From assembly GCF_026126405.1 (NCBI RefSeq), contig NZ_JAFMTQ010000001.1:124001-188000 (forward strand): a stretch of 64,000 nt of DNA, in the 5' to 3' direction. The notes beneath the pieces were generated by a model. The model made no database searches, had not been told where the DNA came from, and saw only the letters and a list, made by a program, of their open reading frames with translations. Both the position numbers and the translations under genes were made by a program. This DNA comes from Aureitalea sp. L0-47. GTDB lineage: Bacteria; Bacteroidota; Bacteroidia; Flavobacteriales; Flavobacteriaceae. This document shows positions 53,301 to 61,926 of this stretch, piece after piece; position 1 is the first letter of the stretch; each line of letters opens with the position of its first letter.

Positions 53301-53798
53301 GGTAATCTGCAGGTCGAGTTCGCTGTTCACCACAGCATTCTGATTGTTTCCCACCGTAACTCCTCTCGAAATACTTCCTACCGTATTTAAACCTTCAAAT
53401 GGAGTAAAGCCCCGTTTGCTACCTCCCTGCTGAAGGGAGTACAACTTCTCAATGGAGCCGCTTTGTTGGACGATGGTTTTTGGGTCGAAGACGTAGTAAT
53501 CACGTGTAAGGTAGTCGGGATATCGAAGGTAGTTCACGGTGATCGAATCTTCCTCCTGCCGAAGAGTCTCATTTAGAATAAGAATGCCACTGTTGAAGTC
53601 GATTCTATAGTTAGTGCTATCGATCTTCGTCCCGTCTTTCCGAAGTAATTCGAAGCGAGAAGGGTTAATCGGGGTGCTGTCCACGCGAATACTATCCCTA
53701 ACGGCCATTCGTTCACTGCGGTAGTTGGAAGTCACATCCTGCGCAAATCCCAGGAAAGGCGCAGTAAGGAACAGAACGAACAGGAGATGCTTCATCAT
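50379..53798 (-). CDS. Very large predicted outer-membrane beta-barrel protein, unknown function
   Basis: A 1139-residue protein with signal peptide (MMKHLLFVLFLTAPFLGFAQ). Residues 30-140 resemble a small beta domain (FELLRKDGTKIDSTNYRIDF). From about 145 there are repeated amphipathic strands with alternating aromatic and polar residues (LDLQITGRLNDRVSIRASI, NWNIRAGDVDLQ), and the protein ends ...GSIQLRAYF, with an aromatic last residue as in outer-membrane barrels. The SprA translocon protein of the type IX system has a similar style, but the length and the motifs do not match SprA. There are no TonB plug or OmpA motifs. I do not recognise a named family. Two ATG codons are adjacent at the start. 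Confidence 0.7.
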   Translation of the reverse strand: MMKHLLFVLFLTAPFLGFAQDVTSNYRSERMAVRDSIRVDSTPINPSRFELLRKDGTKIDSTNYRIDFNSGILILNETLRQEEDSITVNYLRYPDYLTRDYYVFDPKTIVQQSGSIEKLYSLQQGGSKRGFTPFEGLNTVGSISRGVTVGNNQNAVVNSELDLQITGRLNDRVSIRASIQDANIPTQEGGYSQSLDEFDQIFIELFSDNWNIRAGDVDLQNTESYFGRFTKKVQGIALAGKLNHENGATSNAFASGALVRGVFQRSQFTGQEGNQGPYKLVGPNGELFILIVSGSERVFVNGLLLKRGENADYVIDYNAGEIRFNPTFPITANMRIIVEYQFTDRNYSRFIGYGGGGYSTENFDIGFYAYTENDAKNQPLQQNLSEEQVAILQAAGDDRTAMTAPSAVPDTFSENKILYRKDMMDGIEIFVFSSNPEDELFNVRFSLVGANLGNYVLSDQGAINRIFEYVSPVNGVPQGNYEPIVQLTAPVKLQILGVNGKYHPSEKTNIDFELAGSRNDLNLFSGIDDENNDGYAFRLGVRQNLHTSSDSLAVNGIGSIDIVNEDFRTIERLYNIEFARDWNLIDPMGDQRFVIAGAEVAKSGLGMGSYQYQNLNFSENFNGDRHVLNANFSPGKFRINSSSSYLKSESDSLDSKFARSFTNTAYAFNKAWVGAKVSLEDNQVSTVANDSLTNVSQRLYSYEAYAGIGDSTKVYVELGYRRQLNDSVRNNRLIRVNSSNTYFMKSRLINSSTSQLTVFANYRDLKDEEGGDDDERTLNSRLVYNQQFLKGGIRSNTVLETNSGVIPQQEFTYLQVEPGQGIYTWRDYNNNGIQELDEFEVAQFQDEAEYIRVLLPNQIFVKIRENRFSQLLTLNPQSWNSSEGIKKFLSKFHNQTSYLISRKTRRTNDDFEINPFKDGGDDELGLTLNFRNVLFFNRGKQNFTTSYTYIATSANNLLSVGLQQNDLESHQFNFNHKVWGSWLVTLKGSLGNNTSTSENFPVRNFELDTYEFNPKLSYLFNKQTRFDIFYEYGNEQNQLTGMEELDRQTTGVSFAYTNAQKISITSEFNYINNDFNGSAFSPVAYQMLDGLQPGSNFTWSVLFQKKITKYLDANLSYFGRKSENSSTIHTGSIQLRAYF

Positions 53799-54061
53799 GT
53801 ATACAACTTTGGCGCAGGCTTTTTATTTTGTTGATTCTTTTTTGAAAACCTTTCGTACAGTTGTTGTGGTAAAAATACGATCTTATTTACTTTAGTGCAG
53901 CCAAACGGAAACCAGCTTAGATCATGAAATGAGCATAAACAAAATTAATTTTTCACTTATCGACCGAAATAATTAAATTTTTTATGCGAAAGCGTAGTGG
54001 TTGATCTAAGTAGAAAATTTTTATTTAGTTCATTTTAAGTAAAATAGAAATTTTTAAATAG
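53799..54061. other. AT-rich gap between divergent genes
   Basis: The 263 bp between the large barrel gene and xth hold no open frame I can support and no hairpin. The half next to xth is strongly A/T-rich. Both promoters must lie here, but I see no full TAnnTTTG match. Confidence 0.4.
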
Positions 54062-54826
54062 ATGAAAATAATATCGTACAATGTTAACGGCATACGCGCA
54101 GCTATGCGAAAGGGGCTTACCGACTGGTTGAAAGCGTCGAAGCCGGATGTGTTCCTGGTTCAGGAAACCAAAGCCAACAAAGATCAGGTTGAAGTTGAAG
54201 AGATCGAAGCTGCCGGTTTTCCATATCACTATTGGTTCAGTGCTGAGAAAAAAGGATATAGCGGCGTGGCGATATTCTGCAAAGAAGAACCCAACCACAT
54301 TGCCTACGGAACGGGGATCGATTATATGGACAGTGAAGGGAGAAACCTTAGGGTTGACTATGATGACGTTTCAATTATGAGTTTGTACCTGCCCAGTGGG
54401 ACGAATATAGCCAGGCTTGAACACAAGCTCACCTATATGGCCGATTTCCAAAGCTACATTGATGATTTAAAAAAGGAGATCCCGAACCTGGTGATCGGTG
54501 GAGATTATAATATCTGTCATGAAGCGATCGATATTCATGACCCGGTAAGAAATAAAAATGTATCCGGTTTCCTCCCGGTTGAGAGAGAGTGGATAGGTAA
54601 TTTTATAGACAGTGGTTTTATAGACTCTTTCAGGCATTTCAATAAAGAACCCCATCAGTACACCTGGTGGAGTTATCGTGCCAACGCCCGTGCCAATAAC
54701 AAAGGCTGGCGGATCGATTATAATATGGTAGCCAAACCACTGCAAGAAAAAATGAAACGGGCCGTTATATTACCCGAGGCCCATCACAGCGATCACTGTC
54801 CGCACATGGTTGAATTATCACTGTAA
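54062..54826 (+). CDS. xth: Exodeoxyribonuclease III
   Basis: A 254-residue enzyme of the exonuclease III/AP endonuclease family, which cuts DNA at abasic sites in base-excision repair. Active-site blocks: ISYNVNGIRAA (Asn), VQETKANKDQ (E35, metal), GGDYNICHEAIDIHDP (Asp/Asn) and the terminal HHSDHCPHMVEL (Asp-His). All catalytic residues are present and the length is normal. It lies 21 bp before an OmpA-family gene on the same strand. Confidence 0.95.
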   Translation: MKIISYNVNGIRAAMRKGLTDWLKASKPDVFLVQETKANKDQVEVEEIEAAGFPYHYWFSAEKKGYSGVAIFCKEEPNHIAYGTGIDYMDSEGRNLRVDYDDVSIMSLYLPSGTNIARLEHKLTYMADFQSYIDDLKKEIPNLVIGGDYNICHEAIDIHDPVRNKNVSGFLPVEREWIGNFIDSGFIDSFRHFNKEPHQYTWWSYRANARANNKGWRIDYNMVAKPLQEKMKRAVILPEAHHSDHCPHMVELSL

Positions 54827-54847
54827 CTGCCCTAAATACTACATGCT

Positions 54848-55798
54848 ATGCTTAAAAAGATTTTCTTCGGAATTATTTTAGTCCCATTTTTTACCTCTTG
54901 CGTTTCATCTAAGATCTATGAAGATCTTCAGGACCGCTACGATGCCCTGAAAGCAGAAAACGAGTCACTGATGTCACAACTGGATGAGCGCAATGGAAAT
55001 AGTGACTATTCGGAGGCGCGTTTTCGTGAAGAAATCGATAAACTGAATGCCGAAAATAGCAGGCTTAAAATGGACCTGGCAGCACTCCAGAATAACCTGG
55101 ATCGATTGCAGGCCTCTTATGATGCTTTGGAGGCGAATAGTTCCAGTTCACTTACTGAAAACCTGGAACGAAACAGAAAACTCCTGGAAGAGTTGGAAGC
55201 CAAAGAAAGGCGACTTGCTGAAGAAGAAGCCAGGTTAAAAGAAGTACAGCGTCAATTGGCGTCACGCTCCGCCCGTGTGGATGAACTTGAAGGGATTATA
55301 GCGGCCAAAGATGCCAAGATGAGAGCGTTGAAAGATGCTATTTCTGCAGCTTTGGTAAATTTTGAAGGAAACGGGCTTACCGTCGAGCAGCGTGATGGAA
55401 AAGTATACGTATCCATGGAGAATAAATTATTGTTCGATAGCGGCAGTTGGGCTGTGAATAGCAGAGGAAAGGAAGCGGTTGTTCAGCTCGGTCGTGTATT
55501 GGCAGATAATCCTGAGATTGCCGTGTTAATTGAAGGGCATACGGATAATGTTCCCTATGGCGGTAGTGGAAACATAAAAGACAATTGGGATCTTTCTACC
55601 AAGCGTGCCACGGCTATTGTGAATATCATAATTGCGAACTCGAGGATTCCGAAAGAGAATCTTACTGCGGCGGGTCGAGGAGAATATGCGCCTGTTGCCA
55701 GCAATAGTTCCCCGGAGGGAAGGTCTAAGAATCGAAGAATTGAAGTGATCCTTACTCCGAAACTTGATGAGATAGCTAAATTACTAGAAGAGCTCTAA
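54848..55798 (+). CDS. OmpA-family lipoprotein with long coiled coil
   Basis: A 316-residue lipoprotein: lipobox FFTSC (C18), a long coiled coil (about 25-165), then an OmpA/MotB peptidoglycan-binding domain (about 190-305) with LLFDSGSW, IEGHTDNVPYG and NWDLSTKRATAI, which contain the diaminopimelate-binding residues. It should link the outer membrane to peptidoglycan across the periplasm. Its stop codon overlaps the ATG of the aldo/keto reductase gene (TAATG), so the two are probably coupled in translation. Spacing from xth is 21 bp. Confidence 0.9.
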   Translation: MLKKIFFGIILVPFFTSCVSSKIYEDLQDRYDALKAENESLMSQLDERNGNSDYSEARFREEIDKLNAENSRLKMDLAALQNNLDRLQASYDALEANSSSSLTENLERNRKLLEELEAKERRLAEEEARLKEVQRQLASRSARVDELEGIIAAKDAKMRALKDAISAALVNFEGNGLTVEQRDGKVYVSMENKLLFDSGSWAVNSRGKEAVVQLGRVLADNPEIAVLIEGHTDNVPYGGSGNIKDNWDLSTKRATAIVNIIIANSRIPKENLTAAGRGEYAPVASNSSPEGRSKNRRIEVILTPKLDEIAKLLEEL

Positions 55799-56838
55799 TG
55801 AAATACACCAACCTCCCGAACACCAGTCTGAAAGTAAGTAAGATCTGCCTGGGCACTATGACCTTCGGAAACCAGAATTCCGAGGCAGATGCACATGAGC
55901 AATTGGATTTTGCCCTCGATAAAGGTGTGAACTTCATCGATACCGCAGAAATGTACCCTGTTCCCTTTATGGCCGAAAGACAGGGCTGGACAGAAAAATT
56001 TATTGGTTCATGGCTTAGCAAAACAGGGAATAGGGAAAAGATCGTTCTGGCTACAAAGATCGCTGGGTCCAGTAGGGGTATCTTCCAAAACATTCGGGAA
56101 AACCTGGATTTCAGTAAAAAGTCTCTCGATGATGCACTGCATAAAAGTCTGAAGCGCCTGCAAACGGATCACATCGATCTGTATCAACTTCACTGGCCGG
56201 AGCGAAGCGTGAACATATTCGGTCAGCGGGATTATGATTACACAGCGAACACTGAGTGGGAGGATAATATTGGTGCTATTCTGGACCGACTCGAAACTTA
56301 CGTGAATGAAGGTAAGATCCGATACGTAGGGCTGAGTAATGAAACCCCCTTCGGTATTATGCGTTATATGGAAGAACACAGAAGGGGAAAGTTAAAGATG
56401 GTTTCTACCCAGAATGCGTATAGTCTTATACAGAGACGTGATGAGATAGGTCTAACAGAGGTTCTTCAGATGGAGGATATTGGTTACCTTGCTTATTCTC
56501 CTTTGGCATTTGGGGTGCTTTCGGGAAAGTACCTGGATAGTGCCAAACCTGAAGGCGCGCGGGTTACTTTATTTCCGAATTACAGCCGTTACAGCAGCGA
56601 ACAGTCGTTGAAAGCTACTCAGATGTACTCGGACATAGCTCGAAGGTATGGCCTTTCGCTTACTCAAATGGCCCTGGCATTTGTGAATGAACGACCATTT
56701 GTAACTTCTAACATTATTGGCGCCACCAACCTTGAACAACTTTCAGAAAATATTGAAAGTATTAATTTGTCACTTTCTTCAGAAATAATAAAAGAGATAG
56801 AAAAGGTACATAGCCTCACACCAAATCCGGCTCCTTGA
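55798..56838 (+). CDS. Aldo/keto reductase (Tas-like)
   Basis: A 346-residue NADPH-dependent aldo/keto reductase of the Tas/YajO group. The catalytic tetrad is visible: Asp and Tyr in FIDTAEMYPVP, Lys in IVLATKIAG and His in YQLHWPERS. The NADPH-binding blocks near the C-terminus (IIGATNLEQLSENI) are intact. Substrate not predictable. It overlaps the upstream OmpA-family gene by 1 bp. Confidence 0.92.
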   Translation: MKYTNLPNTSLKVSKICLGTMTFGNQNSEADAHEQLDFALDKGVNFIDTAEMYPVPFMAERQGWTEKFIGSWLSKTGNREKIVLATKIAGSSRGIFQNIRENLDFSKKSLDDALHKSLKRLQTDHIDLYQLHWPERSVNIFGQRDYDYTANTEWEDNIGAILDRLETYVNEGKIRYVGLSNETPFGIMRYMEEHRRGKLKMVSTQNAYSLIQRRDEIGLTEVLQMEDIGYLAYSPLAFGVLSGKYLDSAKPEGARVTLFPNYSRYSSEQSLKATQMYSDIARRYGLSLTQMALAFVNERPFVTSNIIGATNLEQLSENIESINLSLSSEIIKEIEKVHSLTPNPAP

Positions 56839-56884
56839 CGTGTTTTTCGGGTGTTAAATATTCAGTTTTTCCGAATAATTATAA

Positions 56885-56892
56885 TATATTTG
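56885..56892 (+). promoter_or_regulatory. -7 box for the 1188-residue T9SS gene
   Basis: TATATTTG, a full TAnnTTTG match, 28 bp before the ATG at 56921. No TTTG at the -33 distance. Confidence 0.4.
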
Positions 56893-56920
56893 ACGCTATT
56901 AGCCACCAAATCAGAACCTT

Positions 56921-59900
56921 ATGAAAATATTTCCTCTTTTAGGAGTGTTTTTATTCAGTATTAGCCTAACTCAACTTCACGCACAGGACTATCTGGATTT
57001 AATTCACAACCCAACCGAAACAACTACTCTTAGCGAAATTCAACAACTTGCAGAATCCTATTTTGAAGATAGAGATAGAGGCCGTGGAAGCGGTTACAAA
57101 CAGTACAAGCGATGGGAGTACCATACGCAGCGGAAAGTTAATTCCGATGGGCGAATACTGAATTTCAGTAAGCTTACTCAGGATGCAATTTCCAGCCTTG
57201 AGTCGGAGAATCCACCGGTAGGAAGAATGCCGGGTAACTGGACCTCTATGGGACCCATGAGTTATACCAATGGTAATAGCGGTTATAATGGAGGCCTGGG
57301 GCGGGTTAACGTTATCGCTTTTCATCCCACCGATGCAAACACCATCTATTTGGGAGTACCCGCCGGGGGCCTTTGGAAAACTACCGACGGAGGTTCTTCA
57401 TGGTCGCCCATGTCGGATCAGCTGGCAAGTATTGGTGTTTCCGGTATTGCCGTAGATCACAACAATCCAAATACTGTTTACATACTTACGGGTGATGGTG
57501 ATGGTGCCGACACTTATTCGATAGGTGTTATGAAATCTACCGATGGTGGAGCAACCTGGAATACTACAGGTTTGACCTGGGGTGTAACCAACTTTGTACG
57601 AGGTTATAAATTACTAATGCATCCCACGAATAGTAACATTATGATGGCAGTCACCACTTCGGGAATATACAGAACAACCGATGGTTGGGCAACCGCTACT
57701 AATGTCCAATCCGGGAGTTTCAGGGATATAGAATTTAAACCCGGAGACCCTACCACTGTTTACGCGGTAACAACAAACACTTTCTATAAATCAACCGATA
57801 CAGGAGCATCCTGGGGGACTGCAGGCACGGGATTACCTTCGGGAGAAAATCGTATCGCATTAGCGGTTACTCCTGCTAATGCGAACTATGTGTATTACCT
57901 GGCTGGACCGGGTGGTGCTTCAGGGAGCGGGACTTTCAGAGGATTGTACCGTTCAACGGATTCCGGGACAAGTTTCAGTAACAGGTCCACAACACCCAAT
58001 ATTCTTGGAAGCGATGTAGGTGGAGGTGGAACGGGTGATCAATCCTGGTATGATCTGGCTATTGCGGTTAATCCAACTAATGCCGACAATACAATTACCG
58101 GTGGTGTAAACGTATGGAGATCTACCAATGGTGGGAGCTCACATACCTTAAGTGCCTACTGGTACTTTCCGGGAGCATCTCAATATGTACATGCCGATAT
58201 TCACGAACTGGTCTACAATCCATTGAACAACAGGCTGTACTGTGGAAGTGATGGTGGGATATCGTATAGTACTGATCACGGTGTTACATGGACCAATATC
58301 TGGGATGGTCTTGAGATCATGCAATTCTACAAGATATCAGGAGTTGAGGCGAACCAGAACCTCATCATTGGAGGTACACAAGATAACGGTACTAATAAAT
58401 ATACTGGTTCTACCAATATTGAACATATCCTTGGTGGTGATGGGATGGACAATATGATAGATTATACTAACAATAATACAATTTACTATAGTTTTCAGAA
58501 TGGAGGCCTGAGACGATCTACTAATGGAGGTTCTTCTTCCACTTCAATCCAACCAGGTGGATCAACAGGAGCCTGGGTAACCCCATATGCAATGGATAGT
58601 TCCAACCCGAATATCATCTATGGTGGTTACAGCGATGTGTACAGAAGTACCAACCAGGGATCAACCTGGACCAATCTTGGAGCCGATGGGCGAGGGGCTC
58701 TGGCGGTTGGAATCAATGATGGATCAAGGCTATACGCTGCCAGGAACAATGTATTACGAACCTCCTCCAACACAGGAGGATCCTGGAGCACAGTGACCGG
58801 ACCATGGCCAAGCGGACTTACGATCACCGACATCGCCATTGACCCGGCAAATGCATCCCGAGTGTGGATCACCTTAAGTGGCTATACTGCCGGTCAGAAA
58901 GTTTATGAATCTACCAATGCGGGAGCCTCCTGGACAAATATTTCAGGTACTTTACCCAATGTTCCTGCATTGAGTATTGCTTATGAGAATACAGGGGGGG
59001 CACCTGCCGATGCCATTTATATTGGAATGGCCGTAGGAGTTTACTATACTTCGGATTCAACCCCCTGGACCCTGTATAATACAGGTCTTCCGAATGTGCC
59101 TATTTACGACCTCGAGATAAATCACACCAACAGTAAGTTAAGAGCCGGAACCTACGGACGAGGACTATGGGAAACCCCGCTTTATAACGTAGTGGTTTGC
59201 GATATTTTAACCAGTACGGTTACCACTACTGCTCCTTCATGCCCAGGAGGCAATGACGGAAGCTTGTCGGTAACTGCTACCTGTTCAACTTGTACCGGGA
59301 TTCAGTACACTATAACTCCTACAAACCCGGCAGGCCCACCAATAGTGCAGGTGAACAATGGTGCTTTTACTAACCTGGCTGCTAATTCATATACCGTTTA
59401 TATTGAAGACACAGGAGATTCATCCTGTAATGAAAACTGGGGAAGTAATCCGGAGGTTGTCCCAGATGGAACCGATTCGATAGCACCGGCTATTAGTTGT
59501 CCTTCTGATGTAAACGTGGAATGTGGAAATGACACTTCACCTACTGCGACGGGCACTGCGACGGCCTCGGATAATTGCGATCCAAATCCGGGAGTGACAT
59601 TCAGTGATAGTAGTGCTGCTGGTTGTGGTAACACCGAAGTGATCACCAGGACCTGGACAGCTACCGATGCCTCCGGGAATTCCATAGATTGTACACAGAC
59701 CATCACGGTTGTAGATACAACCATGCCTACAGTTAGTTGTACTGCCGATATTACGGTTGACAACGACCCCGGACTGTGTGAAGCAGTAGTCAACTATTCC
59801 CTTCCAACGGCTTCAGATAGTTGTGGAGGAATAACAATAACACAAACAGCAGGGTTCTCATCAGGAAGTCTTTTCCCCGTTGGGACAACTACGAATGTCT

Positions 59901-60487
59901 TTGTGATAACGGACGATTGTGGTAATGCGGTTGGATGTTCCTTTGATGTGACTGTTGAAGACAATGAAGCGCCGGTACTAACTTGTCCGGCGGACCAAAC
60001 TGTAAACGTTGGCCCGGGAAATCAATATACGGTTCCTGATTATTTTGCTAACGGTCTTATTACAGCCAACGATAATTGTACGAGTCCGGTGAGTAGTACG
60101 AGTCAGAATCCTGCACCCGGAACGCTGCTCTCTGGAGGAACTTATACAATTTCTGCAACTGCTACGGATGCGGAAGGAAACACAGGTAATTGTTCATTCC
60201 AGCTTATTGTGGATACTACTTTAGGAACCGTTGACAATTCTGGACTTAGGTCGGTAGTGATCTATCTGAATCCAGCCAAGGAGTACGTTATCCTTGGGAA
60301 TCCAGGGAACATAGATCTGGACAAGTTGGAGATCTATACCTTGCAAGGAAGATTGGTGCAAACCCTGAATCTTGTGAATATGGGAACGGAAAAGCAGATC
60401 GAGGTTTCGGAATTTGCCGCGGGTACTTATCTCTTCAGAATTTATTCTGAAAATGAAAGTATCACGAAATTTGTGGTTAAGGAATAA
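56921..60487 (+). CDS. Multidomain T9SS protein: sortilin-like propeller, SprB repeat, HYR domains
   Basis: An 1188-residue secreted protein: signal peptide ending LHAQ, two sortilin/BNR-type propellers (about 95-760; blades like WKTTDGGSSW, YKSTDTGASW, YRSTNQGSTW), an SprB-type repeat (about 765-845, APSCPGGNDGSLSVTA), three Cys-rich HYR-type domains (about 855-1105; ISCPSDVNVECG, VSCTADITVDND, LTCPADQTVNVG) and a T9SS tail to the end (ITKFVVKE). The stop codon is 3 bp from that of radA, which is convergent. The layout suggests a surface adhesin or a glycan- or protein-binding protein; no catalytic residues are evident. Confidence 0.87.
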   Translation: MKIFPLLGVFLFSISLTQLHAQDYLDLIHNPTETTTLSEIQQLAESYFEDRDRGRGSGYKQYKRWEYHTQRKVNSDGRILNFSKLTQDAISSLESENPPVGRMPGNWTSMGPMSYTNGNSGYNGGLGRVNVIAFHPTDANTIYLGVPAGGLWKTTDGGSSWSPMSDQLASIGVSGIAVDHNNPNTVYILTGDGDGADTYSIGVMKSTDGGATWNTTGLTWGVTNFVRGYKLLMHPTNSNIMMAVTTSGIYRTTDGWATATNVQSGSFRDIEFKPGDPTTVYAVTTNTFYKSTDTGASWGTAGTGLPSGENRIALAVTPANANYVYYLAGPGGASGSGTFRGLYRSTDSGTSFSNRSTTPNILGSDVGGGGTGDQSWYDLAIAVNPTNADNTITGGVNVWRSTNGGSSHTLSAYWYFPGASQYVHADIHELVYNPLNNRLYCGSDGGISYSTDHGVTWTNIWDGLEIMQFYKISGVEANQNLIIGGTQDNGTNKYTGSTNIEHILGGDGMDNMIDYTNNNTIYYSFQNGGLRRSTNGGSSSTSIQPGGSTGAWVTPYAMDSSNPNIIYGGYSDVYRSTNQGSTWTNLGADGRGALAVGINDGSRLYAARNNVLRTSSNTGGSWSTVTGPWPSGLTITDIAIDPANASRVWITLSGYTAGQKVYESTNAGASWTNISGTLPNVPALSIAYENTGGAPADAIYIGMAVGVYYTSDSTPWTLYNTGLPNVPIYDLEINHTNSKLRAGTYGRGLWETPLYNVVVCDILTSTVTTTAPSCPGGNDGSLSVTATCSTCTGIQYTITPTNPAGPPIVQVNNGAFTNLAANSYTVYIEDTGDSSCNENWGSNPEVVPDGTDSIAPAISCPSDVNVECGNDTSPTATGTATASDNCDPNPGVTFSDSSAAGCGNTEVITRTWTATDASGNSIDCTQTITVVDTTMPTVSCTADITVDNDPGLCEAVVNYSLPTASDSCGGITITQTAGFSSGSLFPVGTTTNVFVITDDCGNAVGCSFDVTVEDNEAPVLTCPADQTVNVGPGNQYTVPDYFANGLITANDNCTSPVSSTSQNPAPGTLLSGGTYTISATATDAEGNTGNCSFQLIVDTTLGTVDNSGLRSVVIYLNPAKEYVILGNPGNIDLDKLEIYTLQGRLVQTLNLVNMGTEKQIEVSEFAAGTYLFRIYSENESITKFVVKE

Positions 60488-60490
60488 TCA

Positions 60491-61855
60491 TCAACCGAAA
60501 AGGTGGTGAACTACATCCTTCACCTTTGCCACGCGAATGATATTAATAGTGAAGTTTTGCTTCGGAAGTTTACAGTATTTTGAAATTACTATACTTTCAA
60601 AGCCAAGCTTTTCTGCTTCCAGGATCCGTTGATCCACCCTGGTAACCGGACGAACTTCGCCGGCCAGTCCTATTTCAGCAGCAAAACATACGGACTTGTC
60701 AATCGCGATATCAATATTAGAGCTTAATACTGACGCCACCACAGCCAGGTCGATGGCTGGATCATCTACCGAGATCCCACCGGTGATATTCAGAAAAACA
60801 TCTTTTGCACCCAGTTTGAAACCTGCTCTTTTTTCCAGGACAGCCAGCAACATATTGAGGCGTTTGGCATTAAATCCTGTAGCTGATCGCTGAGGTACTC
60901 CATAGACAGCTGAACTCACCAACGCCTGAACCTCCACCATTAAAGGCCTCATTCCCTCCAGGGTAGCTGCCACAGCCGTACCACTAAGCAGTTCCTCATT
61001 TTTTGAGATCAGGATCTCAGAGGGGTTGGACACCTCTCTCAATCCGCTATCCTGCATTTCGTATATGCCAAGCTCGTTCGTGCTTCCGAAGCGATTTTTA
61101 TGCGCTCTGAGAATTCTGTATACATGATTTCGGTCGCCCTCGAACTGCAATACGGTATCCACCATATGTTCCAGGATCTTAGGCCCGGCAATATTCCCGT
61201 CCTTTGTGATATGTCCGATTAAAATTACCGGGGTAGCTGTTTCTTTGGCGAATTTTATAAGTTCGGTAGTGCATTCTCGTATCTGGGAAATACTTCCTGC
61301 GCTGCTTTCGATATAATCAGTATGTAGGGTCTGAATTGAATCGATCACCACGATATCCGGTTCGATCTCTGCGATCTGCCTGAAGATGTTTTGCGTCTTG
61401 GTTTCGGTTAGAATATAACAACTATCTGTATCGGGGTGGATACGTTCGGCCCGCATCTTGATCTGCTGGGCACTTTCCTCTCCTGAAACATACAGGGTTT
61501 TATAAGGGAGCATGAGGGCTATTTGCAGCATCAATGTACTTTTCCCTATCCCCGGCTCACCACCCAAAAGGATTAGCGAACCTGGCACCAGACCACCACC
61601 CAGGACACGATTTAATTCGGTGTTTTTGGTATCGATACGTGTCTCCTCACTTGCCGAGATTTCTCCAATCCTCAAAGGTTTAGATACCCGACTGGTTTTA
61701 CTCAAACCGTCTTGCTTCCAGGATGTTTTTTCGGTTTTCTGAATTATCTCCTCCGCAATGGTGTTCCATTCCTTACAAGACGTGCACTGCCCCTGCCATT
61801 TGGCAAATTGTGCACCACAGTTCTGACAAAAAAAAGTTGTTTTGGTTTTGGCCAT
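60491..61855 (-). CDS. radA: DNA repair protein RadA
   Basis: A 454-residue RadA, the DnaB-type branch-migration helicase of recombination. The zinc finger uses C10, C13, C24 and C27 (FFCQNCGAQF ... CTSCKEW), Walker A is GEPGIGKST (99-107), the RadA-specific KNRFG motif is at 253-257, and the C-terminal Lon-protease-like domain is present. I start at MAKTKTTFFCQNCG (61855); the open frame upstream adds 21 residues that do not belong to the family. The start is close to the divergent sensor gene (71 bp between ATGs). Confidence 0.96.
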   Translation of the reverse strand: MAKTKTTFFCQNCGAQFAKWQGQCTSCKEWNTIAEEIIQKTEKTSWKQDGLSKTSRVSKPLRIGEISASEETRIDTKNTELNRVLGGGLVPGSLILLGGEPGIGKSTLMLQIALMLPYKTLYVSGEESAQQIKMRAERIHPDTDSCYILTETKTQNIFRQIAEIEPDIVVIDSIQTLHTDYIESSAGSISQIRECTTELIKFAKETATPVILIGHITKDGNIAGPKILEHMVDTVLQFEGDRNHVYRILRAHKNRFGSTNELGIYEMQDSGLREVSNPSEILISKNEELLSGTAVAATLEGMRPLMVEVQALVSSAVYGVPQRSATGFNAKRLNMLLAVLEKRAGFKLGAKDVFLNITGGISVDDPAIDLAVVASVLSSNIDIAIDKSVCFAAEIGLAGEVRPVTRVDQRILEAEKLGFESIVISKYCKLPKQNFTINIIRVAKVKDVVHHLFG

Positions 61856-61926
61856 GATTGTACACGCTAAAATAGGGTTAAAATTCCTATCTTTCCGAAA
61901 GACGAAGAAATTTCCCAAGGCTCAAA

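Noticed and set aside
50379-53798. Call as the T9SS translocon SprA
   Set aside because: SprA is about twice as long and has different motifs; only the general barrel style is shared.
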